DNA of 64,000 nucleotides from Fibrisoma limi BUZ 3 (GTDB lineage: Bacteria; Bacteroidota; Bacteroidia; Cytophagales; Spirosomataceae), in the NCBI RefSeq assembly GCF_000296815.2, contig NZ_CAIT01000009.1:1178001-1242000 (forward strand). The letters run 5' to 3'. Made by a program: the position numbers and the translations under genes. Under the pieces are notes generated by a model. The model saw only the letters and a program-made list of their open reading frames with translations. It was not told where the DNA came from and did not search any database. Positions 35,215 to 45,271 of the stretch are shown here, piece after piece (within the stretch, counting starts at the first letter, position 1; each line of letters starts with the position of its first letter).

Positions 35215-36261
35215 ATGCAACTGACGATAACACCCGAAAACCCAATCGAGTGGTTTGCTCTAAAAGCCAATCTTATTCCTGTTCCGCTGCTTCACGCTCA
35301 GATTATGCCGGTTGTGGCCAAGGCCGTACTGGAAGCCGCCGACAAAGGTGTTTTCGAAGCAACAAAAGATAAACCTCAGTCGGTCGATGAACTGGCCGCT
35401 CACTTGCAATTACACCCCAAAGCCCTTGGTGAGTTGATGGGCCTGCTGACGGCTCTGGACTATTTTCACTACGAAAACGGTCGGTTTGCCCTGACGCGCA
35501 TGGCCCGCCGGTTTGTGCTTAAAGACGACGCTATGTCGGTCTATGGCATGATGGTTTTCAACAACCGGGTTGTCTGGGAGTGGATGAATCATCTGGGCGA
35601 TTACCTGAAAACCGGCCAGGGCATTCAATATCACGAAACGCTTTCCAAAGATCAATGGGCATATTACCAGCAGGCTATGGTAGCCGCTACCGGTACCGAA
35701 GCCCGTGAGTTTGGTCGGCGGGCACCCGTGCCTAAAACCGCTACCCAAATGCTCGACATTGGCGGCTCACACGGCCAGCATTCGGTTGTGCTATGTCGCA
35801 AGCTACCGGCCCTGCGCTCAACTATCATTGACTTACCACCGGCCATTGAACAATCGGCTCCGTTTCTGGCCCGGCAAGGCATGGGCGACCGCGTTGTTTA
35901 CCAACCCGGCAACGCCCTGACCGACGATTTTGGAACCGGTCAATACGACATTGTCTTACTGTCCAGCCTGGCTCATCATTTCACGCCCGAACAAAATCAG
36001 CTCGTTACGGACAAAGTAGCGAAAGCCCTGCGACCCGGGGGGGTGTTCATTGTCAATGAGTTCATCCGGCCCGACGTTAGCACCAAACCGGATTTGGTCG
36101 GCAGCAGCACTGACCTCTTTTACGGACTGAGCAGTACGGCGGGGAATTACCAGATTGATGAGATCAAGCAATGGCAAACGTCTGCCGGTCTTAAGCCTCA
36201 TAAGGTGGTTCATTACCGTAGTATTCCCAGCCGGGCTATGGTTGTTGCCAAGAAACCTTGA
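35215..36261 (+). CDS. O-methyltransferase-like SAM-dependent methyltransferase
   Basis: A 348-residue enzyme with an N-terminal winged-helix dimerisation domain (about 25-100, VDELAAHLQLHPKALGELMGLL) and a class I SAM-binding core (about 165-345, QMLDIGGSHGQHSVVL, then LPPAIEQSA, and ALRPGGVFIVNEFIRPD). This architecture is that of the class II small-molecule O-methyltransferases (as in hydroxyneurosporene or acetylserotonin methyltransferases). The substrate is not predictable; no biosynthetic cluster surrounds it. It ends only 3 bases from the convergent gmhA stop. Confidence 0.85.
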   Translation: MQLTITPENPIEWFALKANLIPVPLLHAQIMPVVAKAVLEAADKGVFEATKDKPQSVDELAAHLQLHPKALGELMGLLTALDYFHYENGRFALTRMARRFVLKDDAMSVYGMMVFNNRVVWEWMNHLGDYLKTGQGIQYHETLSKDQWAYYQQAMVAATGTEAREFGRRAPVPKTATQMLDIGGSHGQHSVVLCRKLPALRSTIIDLPPAIEQSAPFLARQGMGDRVVYQPGNALTDDFGTGQYDIVLLSSLAHHFTPEQNQLVTDKVAKALRPGGVFIVNEFIRPDVSTKPDLVGSSTDLFYGLSSTAGNYQIDEIKQWQTSAGLKPHKVVHYRSIPSRAMVVAKKP

Positions 36262-36264
36262 CGA

Positions 36265-36843
36265 CTATTGACCGATTACCTGCTTTTCGATCAACAGAAT
36301 CAGCAGGTGAATGACCTTGATGTGAATCTCCTGAATACGGTCCGCGTACCCAAAATGTGGCACCCGAATTTCTACGTCGGCCTGTCCAGCCAGTTTTCCG
36401 CCGTTCTTTCCGGTCAGCAGGACTACGTTCATACCTTTCTGGCGAGCGGCTTCTACAGCCCGAACCACATTGGCGGAGTTGCCGCTGGTGCTGATGCCCA
36501 GCAGTACGTCGCCGGCGACTCCAAGCCCTTCAACGAATCGGGAGAAAACGTAGTCATAGCCGTAGTCGTTGCCGACGCACGACAGATGGCTTACGTCAGA
36601 GATGGCAATGGCCGCCAGCGACCGGCGGTTTTCGCGGTACCGACCCGATAGCTCTTCGGCAAAGTGCATGGCGTCGCAATGAGAACCGCCGTTTCCGCAG
36701 GAAATGATTTTATGGCCATTCTGTAACGCGTCGGCCATGAGCCGCGCAGCCGCTTCAATGGCGGTAAGGTTAGCAGAATCGTTGATGAATGTATCCAGAA
36801 CCGACTGGGCTTCGGTCAGTTCCTGGCGAATAATGTCGAGCAT
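36265..36843 (-). CDS. gmhA: Sedoheptulose-7-phosphate isomerase
   Basis: A 192-residue SIS-fold isomerase that converts sedoheptulose 7-phosphate to D-glycero-D-manno-heptose 7-phosphate, the first step of heptose synthesis for lipopolysaccharide. Characteristic motifs are [45 protein letters not shown] and the C-terminal [15 protein letters not shown]. Length is normal. Other heptose genes are not in the window. It is convergent with the methyltransferase and follows the Wzi-like gene on the same strand. Confidence 0.95.
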   Translation of the reverse strand: MLDIIRQELTEAQSVLDTFINDSANLTAIEAAARLMADALQNGHKIISCGNGGSHCDAMHFAEELSGRYRENRRSLAAIAISDVSHLSCVGNDYGYDYVFSRFVEGLGVAGDVLLGISTSGNSANVVRAVEAARQKGMNVVLLTGKNGGKLAGQADVEIRVPHFGYADRIQEIHIKVIHLLILLIEKQVIGQ

Positions 36844-36946
36844 TAGAATGCGTTTTCAGTTCACGGCTTTATGCTTGTAAAAACCGTAGTGCCCACAAAG
36901 TTGCCTACTTGGCTGCAATAACCGGTAGCCGAAAACCGAAAACTTT

Positions 36947-38707
36947 CTAAAAGACCAGGCTCCGGTAGCCGAAGTTCCAGCGCAGAGCCAGACTGGCGAC
37001 CCGGTTGACGTAGTCGTTCTGGTTAAACTGGCTATCCTGGAAGCGGTAGAGATAGCGGCCCTCTACGAACACATTGTGCCGGAACATATACGACACCCGC
37101 GCATCGGCATAGGTTACCATGGTCGTTCGCCCCTGACCTATGAAGTTGCCTTCCTGCCGAAACGCCTGCCGATAGTCTTTCATGATGTTCCCGCCATAGT
37201 TGCGGTTGGGCGGATCAGTACCGAACTTCATGATCCCAAACGTACCGTTGAGCAACAGCTTTTTGTTCTGGTATCGGACAATACCAATGCCTTCAATAAA
37301 ATTGGCTCCTAATGGGTGAGCCAGTGGCTGATTGTAGTGGGTATAGCTGGTCTGCCCGGTTTTGTGGGAATACGTATACGGGCGAGCTAAATTGAGTTCG
37401 GCCTGTAGGTCCAGATTGGGAATGGTTAAGGCATCGATGTACTTCAGACCAGCCTGCAACGCAAACTTGTTGGTTACAGAACCTTGCCCTTTGCGCAGAC
37501 TATCGATCAGAAACTCATCGAGGATGAACTGGCTATAAAATTGAAAATGCGACAAAAAATTGGCCTTGAAATCAATACCAATCAGGGCATTATCGGCACT
37601 ACCCCGGTACGACTCAACGTACCGATACAGGATGATCGGGTTCAGGTAGCTTAGATCAAGCCGGTCGCGGCTGAACACCTCGGCTTCAAACACCCCTACG
37701 TTAATGTTTGGGGTTATGTTGATGCTCAGGTGGTGCATGGCCGCAAACTTCTGCGGAATCAGCGAGTCGGCCGCTACAGGCCGCTCGGTGTTTTGTAGCT
37801 GCGTGAATAGATTCGTGTACTGAATATTACGCCCGATGCGGGTCGAAAACTTCAGGAACAGATACGGAGCACTGTTGTCGGACAACAGCATGGAGCGAAA
37901 TCCATTTCCGATGAAGTTCCGGTCGTGCCCAAACTGCAGGTTGATGACTTTCAAGGCATTGAACGTAATGTAGCCCCTGGCCGTCAGGAAGTCGGCTCCG
38001 GTTGTGCGGTACAGTTTAGCCAGCCCTTCGCCCGGTGCAAAGCCAACGCCCTGGTCGGGGCGTCGATAGAGTCGGGCGTAGTCCTCGACGTAGCGCGGAA
38101 AGATTGCCTGATTATCCGCGAAAAACGTGTAGAAGCCCAGCCGTCGGCTGATCGAGCCCCGCACTTCGATACCCCGGGTGTTTACAAACGGCTGCCCGTC
38201 TCGCTTGGGTTCGGTATCACTCAGCCCCGTGACCTGTTCGTTCCCCACCCCGAAATAAAACACCGGGTTAACGTGCAGATCGACATCGGCATTCTGAAAA
38301 TTATAGAAATCGGCTTTTTTGCGGTAAAAGTATTTCAGAAAAGGTCGACGGCTATCGCCGGGCGAAGCCGGAGGCAGTAAGTGCTTGGTAAACGGATCGA
38401 GCGCCAACGTATCGGCTGGCGAAGGTACCCACTCCCAACTGTCGTCGCGCAGGTAGTTGTAGTTAAAATAGTCCGTATCCGATAGCGGCCGGGTAGTACT
38501 CTGCGCCAGGCTGTCGGTTAGCTGGATAATGCTCTGCCGATTGTACGGTTTGATGGTGCTATGGAACCCCTCTGCCCACCGGTTCCGGCGAATCTCGATT
38601 CGGTCGATCAGATGATAATAATCAGCATTAAGGGGTACAAAGGGGCTTTGAGCCCAGGCCGGAAGTGCAAATACTATGAAACTAAAAACGTAAACTATTC
38701 TTCGCAT
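36947..38707 (-). CDS. Wzi/RemB-like outer-membrane protein
   Basis: The frame is open from 38857, but ATG 38707 gives a normal signal peptide (MRRIVYVFSFIVFALPAWAQ). The 586-residue product has a short N-terminal region (IRRNRWAEGFHSTIKPYNRQ) and then strands like those of the capsule-assembly Wzi barrels (FGHDRNFIGNGFRSMLLSDN, LSYLNPIILYRYVESYRG), ending ALRWNFGYRSLVF. Bacteroidota homologues include RemB-type proteins linked to gliding motility and capsule assembly proteins. The two roles cannot be separated from sequence. It is divergent from upp with a 129-base gap. Confidence 0.8.
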   Translation of the reverse strand: MRRIVYVFSFIVFALPAWAQSPFVPLNADYYHLIDRIEIRRNRWAEGFHSTIKPYNRQSIIQLTDSLAQSTTRPLSDTDYFNYNYLRDDSWEWVPSPADTLALDPFTKHLLPPASPGDSRRPFLKYFYRKKADFYNFQNADVDLHVNPVFYFGVGNEQVTGLSDTEPKRDGQPFVNTRGIEVRGSISRRLGFYTFFADNQAIFPRYVEDYARLYRRPDQGVGFAPGEGLAKLYRTTGADFLTARGYITFNALKVINLQFGHDRNFIGNGFRSMLLSDNSAPYLFLKFSTRIGRNIQYTNLFTQLQNTERPVAADSLIPQKFAAMHHLSINITPNINVGVFEAEVFSRDRLDLSYLNPIILYRYVESYRGSADNALIGIDFKANFLSHFQFYSQFILDEFLIDSLRKGQGSVTNKFALQAGLKYIDALTIPNLDLQAELNLARPYTYSHKTGQTSYTHYNQPLAHPLGANFIEGIGIVRYQNKKLLLNGTFGIMKFGTDPPNRNYGGNIMKDYRQAFRQEGNFIGQGRTTMVTYADARVSYMFRHNVFVEGRYLYRFQDSQFNQNDYVNRVASLALRWNFGYRSLVF

Positions 38708-38836
38708 ATACGTTACCGGCTGATTCCTTTCACAACGTTCTTTTTCGCTATCGGCCCCATATGACCCACAAATTAGGTATTTGGTTTGGATATACGCCAG
38801 CCATGCGGCTAATTTACGTCGAAAGACCGGGCCACC

Positions 38837-39484
38837 ATGTTTGTTTTTACGCAGCACCCTTCAATAGCCAACCAATTTATTGCCGAATTACGTGATGTTT
38901 CAGTTCAGCAGGACCGGCTCCGTTTCCGCCGAAACCTGGAACGGTTAGGGGAATTAATGGCGTACGAAATTTCCAAAACCCTACCCTACCACAACGTCAA
39001 TGTAGCGACTCCGCTCGGGGTAGCTAAAACGCAATTACCGCGCCAACAGCCGGTTCTGGCAACAATTTTACGCGCAGGTTTGCCCTTCCATCAGGGCTTT
39101 ACCAACTTTTTCGATCAGGCCGAAAACGCCTTTGCGGGTGCGTACCGGGGCTACGCGCTTGGGTCGAACGACGAATTTGAGATTGCAATGGATTACATCA
39201 GCAGCCCGGATTTAAGCGGCAAAACGCTAATTCTGAGCGATCCGATGCTGGCTACGGGCCGTTCGCTCGAAAAAGTGTACCATGCCCTGCTCCGGTATGG
39301 GATTCCGGCGCAGACCCATATCGCGGCCGTACTGGCTAGTCCCGAAGGAATTGCTTATGTACAGGAGCGGCTTCCGCAGTGCCATTTATGGCTGGGTGCC
39401 ATCGATGATCACCTCAATGACCATTTTTACATCGTTCCCGGTCTGGGCGACGCCGGTGATCTGGCTTTTGGACAGAAAGTATAA
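38837..39484 (+). CDS. upp: Uracil phosphoribosyltransferase
   Basis: A 215-residue salvage enzyme that makes UMP from uracil and PRPP. Features include the PRPP loop LILSDPMLATGRSLEKVY and the C-terminal uracil-binding PGLGDAGDLAFG, as well as ILRAGLPFHQGF. Length is normal. It stands alone on the plus strand, with a strong terminator after it and a promoter gap shared with the divergent Wzi-like gene. Confidence 0.95.
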   Translation: MFVFTQHPSIANQFIAELRDVSVQQDRLRFRRNLERLGELMAYEISKTLPYHNVNVATPLGVAKTQLPRQQPVLATILRAGLPFHQGFTNFFDQAENAFAGAYRGYALGSNDEFEIAMDYISSPDLSGKTLILSDPMLATGRSLEKVYHALLRYGIPAQTHIAAVLASPEGIAYVQERLPQCHLWLGAIDDHLNDHFYIVPGLGDAGDLAFGQKV

Positions 39485-39489
39485 GGCAA

Positions 39490-39550
39490 AGGGCCTAAAA
39501 AGTGAGGGGGACGTAGTTTGATACTACGTCCCCCTCACTTTTTAGGCCTT
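39490..39550. terminator. Long perfect hairpin between upp and lolA
   Basis: A 26-bp perfect stem (39492-39517 with 39523-39548, extended by a G-U and an A-T pair) with a 5-base loop separates the convergent upp and lolA genes. T runs on both sides make it a bidirectional terminator. Confidence 0.85.
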
Positions 39551-39557
39551 ATTTCTA

Positions 39558-40199
39558 TTACCGCAGGTCTACTACTTCGACACCGGGGTACTTCGCTTTA
39601 TCGAAGGCGAAATAACTGTCTGTGATGTTTACGTTCGGCGTAAACTTCGTGATATTGTAGGTTGTGCGTTTCCCATCTTTATTGATGATCACCCAGTTGC
39701 GTACGGATTTGTCCGCCTTATCGACCGAAATCTGAATGCTGGCAATCTGACTCTTGTCGCGATTAGGCTTTAACTCGATCACCTCCAGCGTCCGGCCACC
39801 CTGCTTCTGCTCTTTCAGAAAACGATAGTCGAAACCACGCTTATAGATGGTATAAATCTGCGTCGGGTTCAACTCGTTGGTAGCGCTGCCGTCGTAATCC
39901 TGAACGTTCACTTCGTTGGACTCTTTGATGTATGTGTACATCGTCTTGCCGTCGTTGAATACCTCCTGTCCACCCAGATTCAGCCGGAATTTGGCGTCCT
40001 TAACCGTCAGATCACCTTTCAGGGTTTCATTGGCTCCGCCCCCGGTACTCGTGTACGTAAAAGCAGCCTGGTAGCTTTTCAGGGATTTATATTTTTTACT
40101 CATTGCATCCAGGATATCCTGCGCGCGTTTGTCTTTCTGGGCCGATGCGGGCAAAGCCATCATGACCACTAAACCAAGCAGCATAGCCGCTTTTTTCAT
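39558..40199 (-). CDS. lolA: Periplasmic outer-membrane lipoprotein carrier
   Basis: The long frame from 40472 includes an N-terminal shadow; ATG 40199 gives a proper signal peptide (MKKAAMLLGLVVMMALPASAQ). The 213-residue LolA-type domain follows (ILDAMSKKYKSLKSYQAAF, GDLTVKDAKFRLNLGGQEVF, then the long C-terminal strands ending VEVVDLR). LolA receives lipoproteins from the inner membrane and delivers them outward. The ftsK gene lies 152 bases upstream on the same strand; the ftsK-lolA pairing is common in Bacteroidota. Confidence 0.9.
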   Translation of the reverse strand: MKKAAMLLGLVVMMALPASAQKDKRAQDILDAMSKKYKSLKSYQAAFTYTSTGGGANETLKGDLTVKDAKFRLNLGGQEVFNDGKTMYTYIKESNEVNVQDYDGSATNELNPTQIYTIYKRGFDYRFLKEQKQGGRTLEVIELKPNRDKSQIASIQISVDKADKSVRNWVIINKDGKRTTYNITKFTPNVNITDSYFAFDKAKYPGVEVVDLR

Positions 40200-40350
40200 T
40201 GTATTACCTATCATTTTAGAATTCGGATTAAGCCAAATTGCCGCCAAAATTGGCAATTCGTTTTTGTAGTTAGACCAGACCGGCGGGAAAAAGTTTAAAG
40301 ATTCCGGTATGGGGCCACCCCCCGAAGCCATAACAAAACTCAGGGCGGAA

Positions 40351-42888
40351 TTATTCGCCCTTGAGCCGACGTAATATTTCTTCCAACGTCTGTAGGTCCT
40401 GCACCAATACGTCGCGGGCTTTACTTCCTTCAAACGGCCCAACGATCTTGGCCGCTTCGAGCTGATCGACAAGTCGGCCGGCTCGGTTGTAGCCGAGCTT
40501 TAGCTTCCGCTGGATCAACGACGTACTCCCCTGCTGGTGAATAACGATCAACCGGGCGGCTTCGTCGAACATCGGGTCGCGCTGACCCAGGTCTACGTCT
40601 TTCTCGTCGCCAGCACCTCCGTCGTCGCCCACAAATTCGGGGAGGGCGTAGGCGTCGTCATAACCACGCTGGTTACCCACAAACTCGCAGATTTCTTCAA
40701 TCTCGTTGGTATCGACAAACGGGCACTGCAACCGGATCAGATCGGAGTTGGACGACAGCAGCATATCCCCCATTCCGACCAGTTGCTCGGCTCCGCCCGT
40801 ATCCAGAATGGTGCGTGAATCGATCTTGGACGTTACCTTAAACGACAACCGGGCGGGGAAGTTGGCCTTGATCAGACCCGTAATCACGTTTACCGACGGT
40901 CGCTGCGTAGCCACAACCAGGTGAATGCCAATGGCCCGCGCCAACTGCGCCAGTCGGGCAATCGGCTGCTCAACCTCCTTACCGGCGGTCATCATCAAGT
41001 CGGCCAACTCATCGATGATCAGTACGATATAAGGCAAATACCGGTGACCTTTTTCCGGATTTAACCGACGCTTGGTAAACTTCGCGTTGTATTCCTTAAT
41101 GTTACGGCAACCCGCATCTTTCAGCAGGTTGTAGCGGTTGTCCATCTCGATACACAGCGAATTGAGCGTATTAACAACCTTCTTGGTATCCGTAATGATT
41201 GGCTCTTCGGAGTCCGGCAATTTGGCCAGAAAATGCCGCTCGATCTTGTTGAACAGCGTCAGCTCAACCTTTTTGGGGTCAACCAGCACCAGCTTCAACT
41301 GCGACGGGTGCTTCTTATAAATCAGCGATGTCAGCAGTACGTTCAGGCCTACGGACTTACCCTGACCCGTTGCCCCGGCCATGAGCAGGTGCGGCATCTT
41401 GGCCAGATCGGCTATGTAAATCTCATTCGAGATGGTTTTACCAAGCACCACCGGCAAATCGAACTTGCTGCTGGTGAATACATCGCTCATGATCATTGAA
41501 CGCATCGACACCATCTCCCGGTTTTTGTTCGGCACCTCGATACCGATGGTTCCCATGCCCGGCATCGGCGCAATGATCCGGATACCCAAGGCCGACAGAC
41601 TTAGGGCAATGTCGTCCTCCAGGCTTTTGATTTTGGAAATACGAACCCCTTTCGCCGGTACAATTTCGTAGAGCGTAACGGTCGGGCCAATTGATGCCTG
41701 AATGCTGTCGATCTCGATGCCAAAGTTTCGCAGGGTGGTTTCGATCCGGTCTTTATTAGCCGTCAGTTCATCGTCCGACACCTGGGCTTTTCGGTTGTTC
41801 TGGTATTCAGTCAGCAGATCGAGCGTGGGGTATTGATATTGAGCCAGTTCGAGAGTTGGGTCATACAGCCCATGCGTCGCTACCAGATCGTCGTCTTCGA
41901 ACGGATCAGGCTCAAAAGCGGGAGTTGGGGTTACATTTAATTCGCCGGTTGGCGCATCCACTACGGCCGCCGGATTCTTAATGGTCAACGTAACGCCGGT
42001 GCTCTTCGCAATTACGTCGGGAACAGTGGGTTCGGGCTGTTCCGTTTCGACGGGCGGGGTACCATTGGTATGATCATTGGCCGTAAGGGGTGGTACATAG
42101 CCCGACTGAACGACCGGTTCTTCTTCCGTTTCATCCGGCAAGGGCTGGTCATCAGGCTCCGAATCGTCGTACGTCTGCAACGTATCGTCCGGCTGAGCGG
42201 CTCTTTGGGAACGGGACGTTTCCGGCCGCGAGGGCATGGACAGCGTAGGTAGCTTCAGGCTGCGGATGTCGAAGAAGTAGACAACAAAGCCGAACAGCAG
42301 GAACGCAATAATCGCCAGGTTTCCCCAGCCGAACAGGCTGTAAAGTGTTACGTTCAGTTCATAGCCAACCCCTCCGCACCAGACACTGCTCGTCTGCACG
42401 GAGTCGGTCGCCAGCACGAAATAGCCGGTTAACAGACTGATCCATACCGATGCAAACAATAGTCCGGCGGTCGTGCGGCCCAGCGGCAAAGGTTCGCGCC
42501 CGAATGTCAATTTAAACCCAGCCAGAAAAACGATAATGGGTAATCCCAGTGCTCCAACGCCGAACCAGCGGAACACGAACGCGTGCGCCACATACGCGCC
42601 GAGCAGCCCCACCCAGTTTTTGGTTTCAGTGCCTGTTTCTGCCAGCGATTCCCCCCCGGCAGAGCTCACTAAGCTCTGATCGGCGGGGCCATTAATCAGG
42701 TACGACACGAAGGCTACCGTCAGCCCAATGCCCAGCAGCATGAGCAGCACACCGAAGGTTAAGGTAGACCGCTGATCTGTCAGCCAACGGTCGAAAGCAG
42801 CCGCCCAGTCGAACGATGGTTCTTTTGGACGAGCTCGTTCGGGCCGACGGATGGTATTTTGGCGGGGCGAGGTGGTTGGTTGTGCCAT
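40351..42888 (-). CDS. ftsK: DNA translocase FtsK/SpoIIIE
   Basis: An 845-residue protein from ATG 42888 (MAQPTTSPRQ); an earlier in-frame start at 42936 is less likely. The N-terminal part (about 45-220) holds several membrane helices (TFGVLLMLLGIGLTVAFVSY, LGLPIIVFLAGFKLTF). A Pro/Glu/Asp-rich linker (about 225-370) follows, and then the RecA-type motor (about 380-845) with Walker A ATGQGKSVGLN (near residue 510) and Walker B YIVLIIDELADL. The C-terminal winged helix (gamma, about 770-845) reads polar DNA sequences. It moves chromosomes at division. The linker is short compared with E. coli FtsK. Confidence 0.96.
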   Translation of the reverse strand: MAQPTTSPRQNTIRRPERARPKEPSFDWAAAFDRWLTDQRSTLTFGVLLMLLGIGLTVAFVSYLINGPADQSLVSSAGGESLAETGTETKNWVGLLGAYVAHAFVFRWFGVGALGLPIIVFLAGFKLTFGREPLPLGRTTAGLLFASVWISLLTGYFVLATDSVQTSSVWCGGVGYELNVTLYSLFGWGNLAIIAFLLFGFVVYFFDIRSLKLPTLSMPSRPETSRSQRAAQPDDTLQTYDDSEPDDQPLPDETEEEPVVQSGYVPPLTANDHTNGTPPVETEQPEPTVPDVIAKSTGVTLTIKNPAAVVDAPTGELNVTPTPAFEPDPFEDDDLVATHGLYDPTLELAQYQYPTLDLLTEYQNNRKAQVSDDELTANKDRIETTLRNFGIEIDSIQASIGPTVTLYEIVPAKGVRISKIKSLEDDIALSLSALGIRIIAPMPGMGTIGIEVPNKNREMVSMRSMIMSDVFTSSKFDLPVVLGKTISNEIYIADLAKMPHLLMAGATGQGKSVGLNVLLTSLIYKKHPSQLKLVLVDPKKVELTLFNKIERHFLAKLPDSEEPIITDTKKVVNTLNSLCIEMDNRYNLLKDAGCRNIKEYNAKFTKRRLNPEKGHRYLPYIVLIIDELADLMMTAGKEVEQPIARLAQLARAIGIHLVVATQRPSVNVITGLIKANFPARLSFKVTSKIDSRTILDTGGAEQLVGMGDMLLSSNSDLIRLQCPFVDTNEIEEICEFVGNQRGYDDAYALPEFVGDDGGAGDEKDVDLGQRDPMFDEAARLIVIHQQGSTSLIQRKLKLGYNRAGRLVDQLEAAKIVGPFEGSKARDVLVQDLQTLEEILRRLKGE

Positions 42889-42987
42889 GCGTTGGGTTAG
42901 GGTGGTAGCCGCAGAGGTAAATTTCCCTATTTTCAACGAAAATACGGTAGTTTCCTGTCAGCAAGGCATCGTCGGTTAATAAAAAAC

Positions 42988-44073
42988 TTAGGCTAACGGC
43001 TGCACGGTCAGCCCAGGGGCTTTCAATAACTCCTGATTGATTCGTTTAGCCAGCGCAGGGCCTTCGTAGATGAAACTGGTGTACACCTGCACCAAACTAG
43101 CTCCGGCCTGCAACTTTTCCAGCGCATCCTCAGCCGAGAAGATACCCCCGACGCCGATAATTGGAAATGCTCCACCCGACCGGTCGTGCAGGTACCGGAT
43201 CACCTCCGTCGAGCGTTTTCGAAGCGGATAGCCACTAACCCCACCGGCACCCATTTGCTCTACAACGGCCGCGTCGGTAGTCAGGTCTGCGCGGCTGATA
43301 GTCGTATTCGTAGCAATGACACCTGCGATGCGGGTTTCGGCTACAATGGCAATGATGTCGTCAAGTTGGCCGTCCGTCAGATCAGGTGCAATTTTCAGCA
43401 GAATTGGCTTTGGGGCTGCGTGCTGTTGGTTTTCCTGTTGTAAGGCACTCAGCAGGCGAGTCAGCGGCTCCTTTTCCTGTAAATCGCGCAGACCGGGCGT
43501 ATTAGGCGAACTGACGTTGACGACGAAGTAATCCACTACGTCGAACAACTCCCGGAAGCAAATGAGGTAATCGCTCAGGGCGTTTTCGTTGGCCGTATCC
43601 TTATTCTTACCGATGTTTCCGCCAATCAGAACCGGCGTCTGAGCGTTCTGCCGGTTTCGTTTTTGCATGAACTGATGCAGCCGCCCCGACGCCGGGCCAA
43701 CACCTTTATTGTTAAATCCCATGCGGTTGATCAGCCCCCGGTCGGCTTTCAGCCGAAACAATCGGGGCCGAGGATTGCCGGGCTGCGGCCGTGGCGTAAC
43801 GGTACCGATCTCAACGAATCCAAAGCCAAGATCGCCCAGTTCGCTGACCAGTTCGGCGTTTTTATCGAAGCCGGCCGCCATCCCTACCGGATTCGGGAAC
43901 GTCAGCCCAAACACAGTACGAGCCAGCCGGGGGGCATCCACTACGTAGAGTTTCCGGCTAAGCCACGATACGCCGGGAATACTGAATGCAAACTTCAGCA
44001 GCGACGTAACAACGTGGTGGATGGTTTCGGCATCGAAACGAAACAGCAACGGCAACAGAATGCGCTTGTACAT
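42988..44073 (-). CDS. pyrD: Dihydroorotate dehydrogenase (quinone)
   Basis: A 361-residue class 2 enzyme oxidising dihydroorotate to orotate with quinone, in pyrimidine synthesis at the membrane. ATG 44073 ([13 protein letters not shown]) gives the membrane-binding N-terminal helix; the frame's earlier ATG at 44103 is less typical. Motifs include [48 protein letters not shown] with the active-site Ser, and [14 protein letters not shown]. It shares a strand with cysM upstream. The class is 2 because of the N-terminal helix and lack of a PyrK partner. Confidence 0.96.
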   Translation of the reverse strand: MYKRILLPLLFRFDAETIHHVVTSLLKFAFSIPGVSWLSRKLYVVDAPRLARTVFGLTFPNPVGMAAGFDKNAELVSELGDLGFGFVEIGTVTPRPQPGNPRPRLFRLKADRGLINRMGFNNKGVGPASGRLHQFMQKRNRQNAQTPVLIGGNIGKNKDTANENALSDYLICFRELFDVVDYFVVNVSSPNTPGLRDLQEKEPLTRLLSALQQENQQHAAPKPILLKIAPDLTDGQLDDIIAIVAETRIAGVIATNTTISRADLTTDAAVVEQMGAGGVSGYPLRKRSTEVIRYLHDRSGGAFPIIGVGGIFSAEDALEKLQAGASLVQVYTSFIYEGPALAKRINQELLKAPGLTVQPLA

Positions 44074-44145
44074 GGCACAAAGATACGTAATCCGGCCCCG
44101 CACCCGAAAGAAGAATTCCGATTGACGATGGTTGTGGCCGATCGA

Positions 44146-45018
44146 TTAGCCGAACAGCGAGGAGGACAAATACCGGTCGCCCCGATCGCAGATGATACAG
44201 ACAATAATGCCGGACTCCAACTCTTCGGCCAGTTTTATAGATGCATAAACGGCTCCCCCGCTGCTCATGCCGGCAAAAACCCCTTCGACACTGGCCAGTT
44301 GGCGTGTCGTCATCACGGCATCGGTCTCCGATACTTCAATGACGCGATCGACCCGCTCAGGTTCGAATATTTTAGGCAGATACTCGACCGGCCACTTTCG
44401 GATACCGGGGATCGACGACCCATCGGTGGGCTGACAACCCACAATCTGAACGTCCGGATTCTGTTCTTTCAGATAGCGTGACGTTCCCATGATGGTGCCG
44501 GTTGTACCCATCGACGAGACAAAATGTGTGATCTGGCCCTGGGTATCGTTCCAGATTTCCGGGCCGGTTGTGCGGTAATGCGCGAGGTAATTATCCGGGT
44601 TAGCAAATTGATTGAGCATCAGATAGCCGCCTTTGGCCACCTGCGCATCGGCATAATCGCGGGCACTTTCGATGGATTCGGTCAGAATAACCTTAGCGCC
44701 GAATGCTTCCATGGTCAACACCCGCTCACGCGTCGAGTTTTCGGGCATGACCAGCTCGATGTCGATGTCGTACAGCCGGGCGATCATAGCCAGCGCAATG
44801 CCGGTGTTGCCGCTGGTGGCTTCAATCAGTTTCATACCCGGTTTCAGTTCACCACGCGATAAAGCCCCCTGAATCATGCTGGCGGCTGCGCGGTCTTTCA
44901 CGCTGCCACCTGGATTGTGGCCTTCCAGCTTACCATAAATTTTAACCCGGGGATTGCGGTGAATGCGGTTCAGTTCAATCAGAGGAGTGTTGCCAACCAG
45001 ATCGAGCAAGGTTGCCAT
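44146..45018 (-). CDS. cysM: Cysteine synthase B
   Basis: A 290-residue PLP enzyme making cysteine from O-acetylserine and sulfide or thiosulfate. ATG 45018 begins the conserved MATLLDLVGNTPLIELNRI; the frame upstream is a spurious extension. The PLP lysine is in NPGGSVKDRAA, with IEATSGNTGIALAM and VSSMGTTGTIMG following. The shorter length and C-terminus (GVFAGMSSGGAVYASIKLA) favour CysM over CysK. The gene is divergent from a LytTR regulator gene. Confidence 0.92.
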   Translation of the reverse strand: MATLLDLVGNTPLIELNRIHRNPRVKIYGKLEGHNPGGSVKDRAAASMIQGALSRGELKPGMKLIEATSGNTGIALAMIARLYDIDIELVMPENSTRERVLTMEAFGAKVILTESIESARDYADAQVAKGGYLMLNQFANPDNYLAHYRTTGPEIWNDTQGQITHFVSSMGTTGTIMGTSRYLKEQNPDVQIVGCQPTDGSSIPGIRKWPVEYLPKIFEPERVDRVIEVSETDAVMTTRQLASVEGVFAGMSSGGAVYASIKLAEELESGIIVCIICDRGDRYLSSSLFG

Positions 45019-45271
45019 AGTCGAAAACGTCAAATAGATTATTACCTCCCATAAGGTTAAATAACACGTATTAGTTCGTCCCTCAGCAAACGACTTTTTC
45101 ATTGACTTTCTGACTGTCGCCGGCATTAAGTAAATATTACTATTGAAAAAATACTCGTCTTAATTGATGTGTTGATTCTGAATTTTGTGTAAAATTGCTA
45201 AAGCGCGTATGCGATACCACCGATTCATTCGGCCCTCGCTGCGTGATCCATATTCACACCCGTTCAATTAT

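Noticed and set aside
43663-44481. Plus-strand frame of 272 residues
   Set aside because: It crosses pyrD and cysM on the opposite strand; the protein sequence looks random.
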